Assembly: GCF_015500075.1 (NCBI RefSeq)
Contig: NZ_CP045496.1
Location: forward strand, 1,612,001-1,676,000
Direction: 5' to 3'
DNA: 64,000 nt
Source: Mesorhizobium sp. INR15
GTDB lineage: Bacteria > Pseudomonadota > Alphaproteobacteria > Rhizobiales > Rhizobiaceae
The position numbers and the translations under genes are program-made. Shown piece by piece: positions 59,761 through 64,000 of this stretch; the stretch's first letter is position 1; the number at the start of each line of letters is the position of its first letter. A model generated the notes under the pieces. That model made no database searches and was not told where the DNA came from. It saw nothing but the letters and a program-made list of their open reading frames with translations.

Positions 59761-61073
59761 TGCTGGGCGGCCTGCTTGTTCGCCGACTTGGTCGGATCGA
59801 TCGTGTTGTCGACGGCAACGGACATGCCGTTGAACAGCCGGTTCTGGCCGGCGGTGACGACCTCGTCGCCGGCATTGAGACCTTCAAGGATCTCGACCAC
59901 GCCGGCATTGCGGCGGCCCGGCTTGACGAATACCTGCGACAGCACCAGTGCGGGCTGTTCCGCAGCCGGCTTTGCCGGGTCGGCGGCTGCCTTGTCGGCG
60001 GGTTTTGCCGGGTCGGCAGCCGGTTTCATTGCGTCCGCGGCAGGCTTCATGGCGTCCGCCGCTGGCTTGGCGGCATCCGTCGCCGACTTGTCAGCTGCTG
60101 GTGCGGCTGGCTTTTCATCGGGTTTTGCCGCCGGAGCGGCTTCCGCCGGCTTGGCCTGGTGCACGACGAAGATGAAGTCGCCGTAGAGGCTTGATGTCAG
60201 CGCCGTCTGCGGCAGCGCCAGCACGTTCTGCTCCTCGGGCAATTCGACCCGTGCCTGCACGAACTGGCCGGGGGTCAGCTTGCCGTCGGGATTGGCGACT
60301 TCCGCACGGACTGTCACCAGCCGGCTGCTCGGATCAATCTTCGGGTCGATGCCGCGAATGGCGCCTTCGAACGGCATGTCCGAGCCGCCAGTGCCCAACC
60401 GAACCGTCTGGCCGATCTTCAGCAGCGGAAGCTGTTGTTCGGGGACCGAGAAGTCGACCCGCATCGTGTCGAGATCCTGCAACGTCACAACGGCGGTGCC
60501 TGGCGCCAGATACTGGCCGATATCGATCTTGGGAATGCCCACCGTGCCGTTGAACGGCGCGGTCAGCTGCTTCTGGTCGAGCACCGCCTGCAGCTTGGTC
60601 ACCTGCGAAGCCGAAGCCGATGCGCTGGCACGGGCGGTATCCAGCGTCACGTCGGAGCCGACGCCGCGCTTCTGCAATTCTATGGCTCGGGTCAGCGAAG
60701 TCTGGTCGAGCGCCGCCTGCGCCTTCTGCGCATCGAGATCGGCGCGTTCGACGGCGTCGTCAAGCTGCAGCAGAACCGCGTTGAGAGCCACCTTCTGGTT
60801 GGCGTGGAACAGGATTTCCTTGACGATGCCGGTGGTCTCGACTGTCAGGTCGACGCCGCGCACCGCACTGACCGTGCCGATGGCTTCGACACCAGGTGTC
60901 CAGGTCGACGGCTTGACGACGGTTGTCGACACGGTCGCCGCCGGCGGCTTCATCGAGGCAAAATACTGCTTGATGCCGTTGTCACGGAGAAAGTTGAAGC
61001 CGACGATGCCGCCGACCACAACCACGAGCACGACAAAAACCAGGGCGATGATGATTACGCGGAGTATGCGCAT
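59757..61073 (-). CDS. RND efflux periplasmic adaptor (membrane fusion protein)
   Basis: The 438-residue adaptor has a membrane anchor (MRILRVIIIALVFVVLVVVV), a lipoyl-like hairpin domain with VETTGIVKEILFHANQKV, an alpha-hairpin (DLDAQKAQAALDQTSLTRAI) and beta-barrel domain. It is similar to MexH-type adaptors. An unusual Ala/Pro/Lys-rich stretch of about 65 residues (near 310-375, AAKPDEKPAAPAADKSATDA and following) interrupts the C-terminal part. The ATG at 61073 begins the membrane anchor; the longer frame to 61154 would overlap the promoter region. Confidence 0.92.
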   Translation of the reverse strand: MRILRVIIIALVFVVLVVVVGGIVGFNFLRDNGIKQYFASMKPPAATVSTTVVKPSTWTPGVEAIGTVSAVRGVDLTVETTGIVKEILFHANQKVALNAVLLQLDDAVERADLDAQKAQAALDQTSLTRAIELQKRGVGSDVTLDTARASASASASQVTKLQAVLDQKQLTAPFNGTVGIPKIDIGQYLAPGTAVVTLQDLDTMRVDFSVPEQQLPLLKIGQTVRLGTGGSDMPFEGAIRGIDPKIDPSSRLVTVRAEVANPDGKLTPGQFVQARVELPEEQNVLALPQTALTSSLYGDFIFVVHQAKPAEAAPAAKPDEKPAAPAADKSATDAAKPAADAMKPAADAMKPAADPAKPADKAAADPAKPAAEQPALVLSQVFVKPGRRNAGVVEILEGLNAGDEVVTAGQNRLFNGMSVAVDNTIDPTKSANKQAAQQ

Positions 61074-61173
61074 GAAAAAGAATGTCCCCTCAGGTCGGTG
61101 CCCGGCGCGAAGCTCGGCTATCGGGACACTAATGGCTACCTGTCCCGATTTCAAATAACGGCGGACTTACTGT

Positions 61174-61187
61174 ACCGTCTGGACGGT
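61174..61187. promoter_or_regulatory. Operator palindrome between RND operon and TetR gene
   Basis: ACCGTC-TG-GACGGT is a perfect 14-base dyad midway between the divergent adaptor (start 61073) and TetR (start 61225) genes. This is the standard position for a TetR-type repressor site controlling both. Confidence 0.65.
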
Positions 61188-61224
61188 CTTGTCAATTGTG
61201 CCTAAGCTTGCGAGGGGAGGCGCC

Positions 61225-61761
61225 ATGAAAGCTCAAAGATCGAACTCGCGCGAGAAAATTCTCGCCGCGGCCGCTGATGTCGCCCGGGAATCCGGGCCTG
61301 GAAGCCTGTCGCTTGACGCCGTCGCCAGCCGCGCCGGCGTTTCGAAAGGAGGGCTTCTCTACAATTTTCCGACCAAGGCCAAATTGATGCAGGGGCTGGT
61401 CGAGGACTACCTGCGTGAATTCGAAGGGGCGCTGGAGGCGGCCCGGCAGAAAGATAGCGGCGGTGAAAGCCCGCTTTCCTCCTATATCAGACTTTCGGCC
61501 AAGGATTGCGAAGAGACACAGCCGTCGGCGTCATGGATATTTTCGGCGATCGCCGAGGATCCTGACTTCATGACACCGATAAAGACCTTCAAGCAGCAGC
61601 TTTTCGAGCGGCTGAAGGGAGAGACGCCGGATTTGAAGTCGCTGCTGGTCTGCTATCTCGCCATAGAGGGGCTGCGAAGCATGAATCTTTTTGACTCGGA
61701 CGTTCTCTCGCAGGACGAGCGCCAGATGCTGGTGTCGTCCCTGCTGGAGATCGCCAAATAG
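61225..61761 (+). CDS. TetR-family repressor of the RND pump
   Basis: The 178-residue protein has an N-terminal helix-turn-helix (GSLSLDAVASRAGVSKGGLL then YNFPTKAKLMQGL, about 25-60) and a TetR_C-type ligand domain. GAGGGGAGG six bases before the ATG at 61225 decides the start. It is divergent from the adaptor gene with a perfect dyad between, so it probably represses the pump and itself until an exported compound binds. Ligand unknown. Confidence 0.9.
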   Translation: MKAQRSNSREKILAAAADVARESGPGSLSLDAVASRAGVSKGGLLYNFPTKAKLMQGLVEDYLREFEGALEAARQKDSGGESPLSSYIRLSAKDCEETQPSASWIFSAIAEDPDFMTPIKTFKQQLFERLKGETPDLKSLLVCYLAIEGLRSMNLFDSDVLSQDERQMLVSSLLEIAK

Positions 61762-61783
61762 CAGCTAGGGCAGCGGGAGCAGT

Positions 61784-62218
61784 CTAATCGCGCTCGATAT
61801 CGTGGCGCAGCACGATTGCGGTTGTCAGGTCCTCGACACCGGCGTGGCTGGCAATGAGATCGCGCAATGTGTTCAGCCTGTCGATCGAAGGCACCTCGAC
61901 TTCGACGACCAGATCCAGCTGGCCGCTCACCGACGACACCCGCCGGACCTCGGGGAAACGCGCCAGCTGGTCGAGGATGCCGATCGAGGGCGTGCGGATC
62001 AGCGTGACCAGCAGGAAGGCAAAGACCAGCCCCTTGTCCATCTGGCCGATATCGGCGCGATAGCCTCTGATGACGCCGCTCTTTTCCAGCGCCGAGACCC
62101 GCTCGCTGGTTGCGCTGCGTGACAGGCCGATGCGCCCCGCAAGCGTCTTCAGCGGGATGCGGGCCTCTTTTGACAGAATGCCCAGAATGTCCCGGTCTTT
62201 CGCGTCAAGATCCCTCAT
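61784..62218 (-). CDS. Lrp/AsnC-family transcriptional regulator
   Basis: The 144-residue protein has an N-terminal helix-turn-helix (LDAKDRDILGILSKEARIPL then KTLAGRIGLSRSATSERVSA) and a RAM ligand domain (SVSGQLDLVVEVEVPSIDRL). It is divergent from the kinase-peptidase fusion gene, a usual arrangement for an Lrp-type local regulator that senses an amino acid. ATG 62218 is preferred to 62266 because GGGAG precedes it. Confidence 0.9.
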   Translation of the reverse strand: MRDLDAKDRDILGILSKEARIPLKTLAGRIGLSRSATSERVSALEKSGVIRGYRADIGQMDKGLVFAFLLVTLIRTPSIGILDQLARFPEVRRVSSVSGQLDLVVEVEVPSIDRLNTLRDLIASHAGVEDLTTAIVLRHDIERD

Positions 62219-62269
62219 CGCGCCACGCTCCCGCTGTTCCGTTAAAGTGCCGGTCAATGCAGTCATAGT

Positions 62270-62284
62270 GTCGGCACAACCGAC
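62270..62284. promoter_or_regulatory. Candidate Lrp/AsnC operator dyad
   Basis: GTCGG-CACAA-CCGAC is a perfect 15-base inverted repeat between the divergent Lrp-type gene and the kinase-peptidase fusion gene. Arm and spacer length fit Lrp/AsnC sites. Confidence 0.35.
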
Positions 62285-62348
62285 GCTTTGCCGGATGCCC
62301 GATTTCTAAGCCCATGCCAAGCTTTGGCAACGCAAATCCGGATTGACC

Positions 62349-64000
62349 ATGACTGACGTTTCCCATCCCGCGCCACGCTTCTCGCTTAGCGAGGCCATCA
62401 ATCTCGCCGACCGGTACTTCGGTATCGGCGGCAGCGTCACGCCGCTCGACAGCGAGCGTGACCTGAACTTCAAGCTGACAGCCGCCGATCGCTCGCTCTG
62501 GATTCTCAAGATCGTCAATGCCAGCGAACCGCTTGTCGAAAGCGAATTCCAGACGGCGCTTCTGGCGCATCTGCAGCGGAGCCGGCCTGATCTGGCGATG
62601 CCGCGCCTGAGGATGACGACGGAAGGAACCGCTCTCGCGCACGTCGCGGGTGTAAGTGGCGAACGCCATGCGGTTCGCCTTGTCTCCTGGCTTCCCGGCA
62701 GACCGCTGGCCGAGAGTTCGTCGACGCCGGAGCTGCTCGAAAGCCTCGGCGGTGCACTCGGCCGGCTGGACTGCGCGCTGCAAGGCTTCATCCATCCCGG
62801 CGCGCTGCGCTCCTTCGACTGGGACATCCGCCAGGCAGGCGCATCGCGCGAACGCCTCCACCATGTCACGGATGAGCAGGACCGCCTGCTGCTGGTGCGG
62901 TTCCTGGACCATTTCGACGCCGACATCGCCCCCCGGCTGCCCGCCTTGCGGGCACAGGTGATCCACAATGATGCGAATGACTGGAATGTGCTTGTCGATC
63001 CCGATCAGCCCGACCGCGTCGCTGGCCTGATCGATTTCGGAGATGCCTTGCACAGCGTGCTGATCGCGGAAGTCGCTGTCGCCTGCGCCTATGCGATCCT
63101 CGACGCGGAAGATCCGATCGGCGCGGCTGCTCGCCTCGTTGCCGGCTTCCATGCGGAATATCCGCTGCGCGAGGAGGAAATCGAACTTCTCTTCGATCTT
63201 ATCGCCATGCGGCTGGTGATCTCGGTGACGCTGTCGGCTGCCCGCAAGGCGCGGACCGCCGGCAATCCTTATCTTTCCATCTCCGAGGCGCCGGCCTGGC
63301 GGCTGCTGCGGCGCATGGATGCCATGAACCGGCGCTTCGCAACCGCTATCCTGCGTCATGCCTGCGGCTTCGATGCCGCGCCCGGGGCCGGCGACGTCAT
63401 CCGCTGGATCGGTGCAAACCGCAAACAGCTGGCGCCGATCCTCGATCGTCATCCGGCGACGCTTGCCAAGGCGATGGTTCCCTATGGCGACCCGCTGCAT
63501 CCGATGACGGTGACTTCCGCCGGGCGCGAACCGGACAAGGCGACCGCGTGGTGGGATGCGCATTGCGCCGAGAACGGCATCGCGCTTGGCATAGGACCAT
63601 GGGGCGAGGAGCGCACGGTCTATACGAGCGACATCTTCTGGTCGCGTTTCGTCGAGGGCGCGCGGCGCGGCCATCATCTCGGCCTCGACCTGTTCATGCC
63701 GGCGGGCACGCGGCTTTACACGCCGCTGGCGGCCACGGTCAGAAGCGTCGAGATCGAGGAGGACCCGCTCGGTTATGGCGGTCTCGTGGCGCTGGAGCAC
63801 GCGCCGCCAGGCTGTCCGCCATTCGTCACCTTGTGGGGGCATCTGGCGCATGAGGCGAGCCGGCGATTGAAGCCGGGCGACCGGCTCGAGGCGGGTGCGC
63901 TTGTTGGCGAGATGGGAACGGCGACGGAGAATGGCGGCTGGGCGCCGCACCTGCATTTCCAGATTTCGACCGATGCGAAGCTTGCCGCGCGCGATATCCT
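62349..64000 (+). CDS. APH-type kinase/M23 peptidase-like multidomain protein, N-terminal part
   Basis: The frame is open from the ATG at 62349 to the window end (550 codons), so the protein is longer. Residues about 1-330 form an aminoglycoside/choline kinase-like domain with catalytic loop VIHNDANDWNVLV and metal motif GLIDFGDAL. After a linker (about 340-430), an M23 peptidase-like domain follows, with HHLGLDLFMPAGTRLYTPL and HLHFQ at the end of the visible part. Bacterial proteins of this type often continue into a class III aminotransferase/phospholyase domain, related to enzymes that phosphorylate and split hydroxylysine or ethanolamine; here that part would lie outside the window. An Lrp-type regulator is divergent. 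Confidence 0.82.
   Translation, partial: MTDVSHPAPRFSLSEAINLADRYFGIGGSVTPLDSERDLNFKLTAADRSLWILKIVNASEPLVESEFQTALLAHLQRSRPDLAMPRLRMTTEGTALAHVAGVSGERHAVRLVSWLPGRPLAESSSTPELLESLGGALGRLDCALQGFIHPGALRSFDWDIRQAGASRERLHHVTDEQDRLLLVRFLDHFDADIAPRLPALRAQVIHNDANDWNVLVDPDQPDRVAGLIDFGDALHSVLIAEVAVACAYAILDAEDPIGAAARLVAGFHAEYPLREEEIELLFDLIAMRLVISVTLSAARKARTAGNPYLSISEAPAWRLLRRMDAMNRRFATAILRHACGFDAAPGAGDVIRWIGANRKQLAPILDRHPATLAKAMVPYGDPLHPMTVTSAGREPDKATAWWDAHCAENGIALGIGPWGEERTVYTSDIFWSRFVEGARRGHHLGLDLFMPAGTRLYTPLAATVRSVEIEEDPLGYGGLVALEHAPPGCPPFVTLWGHLAHEASRRLKPGDRLEAGALVGEMGTATENGGWAPHLHFQISTDAKLAARDI

Overview
The window is high-GC chromosomal DNA from an alphaproteobacterium of the order Hyphomicrobiales (Rhizobiales), most like Mesorhizobium. 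This rests on recognised families: a PhyR-NepR-EcfG general stress locus, several HWE-type histidine kinases, polyamine-type and sugar ABC transporters, and a rhizobial-type intergenic palindrome. I see no tRNA, rRNA, insertion sequence, phage gene or CRISPR array. The species call is inference, since no search could be run.

Layout. (1) 1-1.6 kb: the 3' end of a polyamine-type binding protein, a CtrA-like box followed by a terminator-like hairpin with no gene between, and three small genes. (2) 1.8-11.7 kb: a hybrid histidine kinase with six PAS domains, then a PHO box and pstS-pstC-pstA-pstB-phoU-phoB for high-affinity phosphate uptake; no phoR is seen here. (3) 11.7-16.7 kb: a ROK repressor divergent from a xylose-type ABC transporter xylF-xylH-xylG, with a perfect 21-bp palindrome between them. 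(4) 16.8-28.1 kb: a general stress response island. phyR and nepR-ecfG diverge from back-to-back EcfG-type promoters (GGAAC-N16-CGTT). The same signature stands in front of at least eight more transcription units: three small or unknown genes, an HWE kinase, a DUF1328 gene, a Crp/Fnr regulator, a DUF883-like operon and a lipid-kinase-like gene. Two of these small genes are under 60 codons. (5) 28.2-33.1 kb: a sulfatase/phosphonate monoester hydrolase-like enzyme, a ring-cleaving-dioxygenase/esterase/GNAT operon and an M19 dipeptidase.

(6) 33.1-49.2 kb: a large catabolic cluster. It holds two phytoene-dehydrogenase-like flavoproteins, a GcvT-like folate enzyme, a SAM methyltransferase, a BetI-like TetR regulator, two tandem paralogous PotD-type binding proteins, a flavin amine oxidase, a PotABC-type transporter, a class III aminotransferase and a Rieske oxygenase. 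A shared dyad, TTGAA-N6-TTCAA, lies in front of three of its transcription units, so it is probably one regulon. I infer uptake and stepwise N-dealkylation/deamination of a methylated or quaternary amine; the substrate is unknown.

(7) 49.6-56.3 kb: a GAF-PAS hybrid kinase with two OmpR-type regulators, one with a degenerate receiver, plus small membrane proteins, an L,D-transpeptidase and an AraC regulator. (8) 56.7-61.8 kb: an RND efflux pump operon with a divergent TetR repressor and a palindromic operator. (9) 61.8-64 kb: an Lrp/AsnC regulator divergent from a large protein joining an APH-type kinase domain to an M23 peptidase-like domain, cut by the window end.
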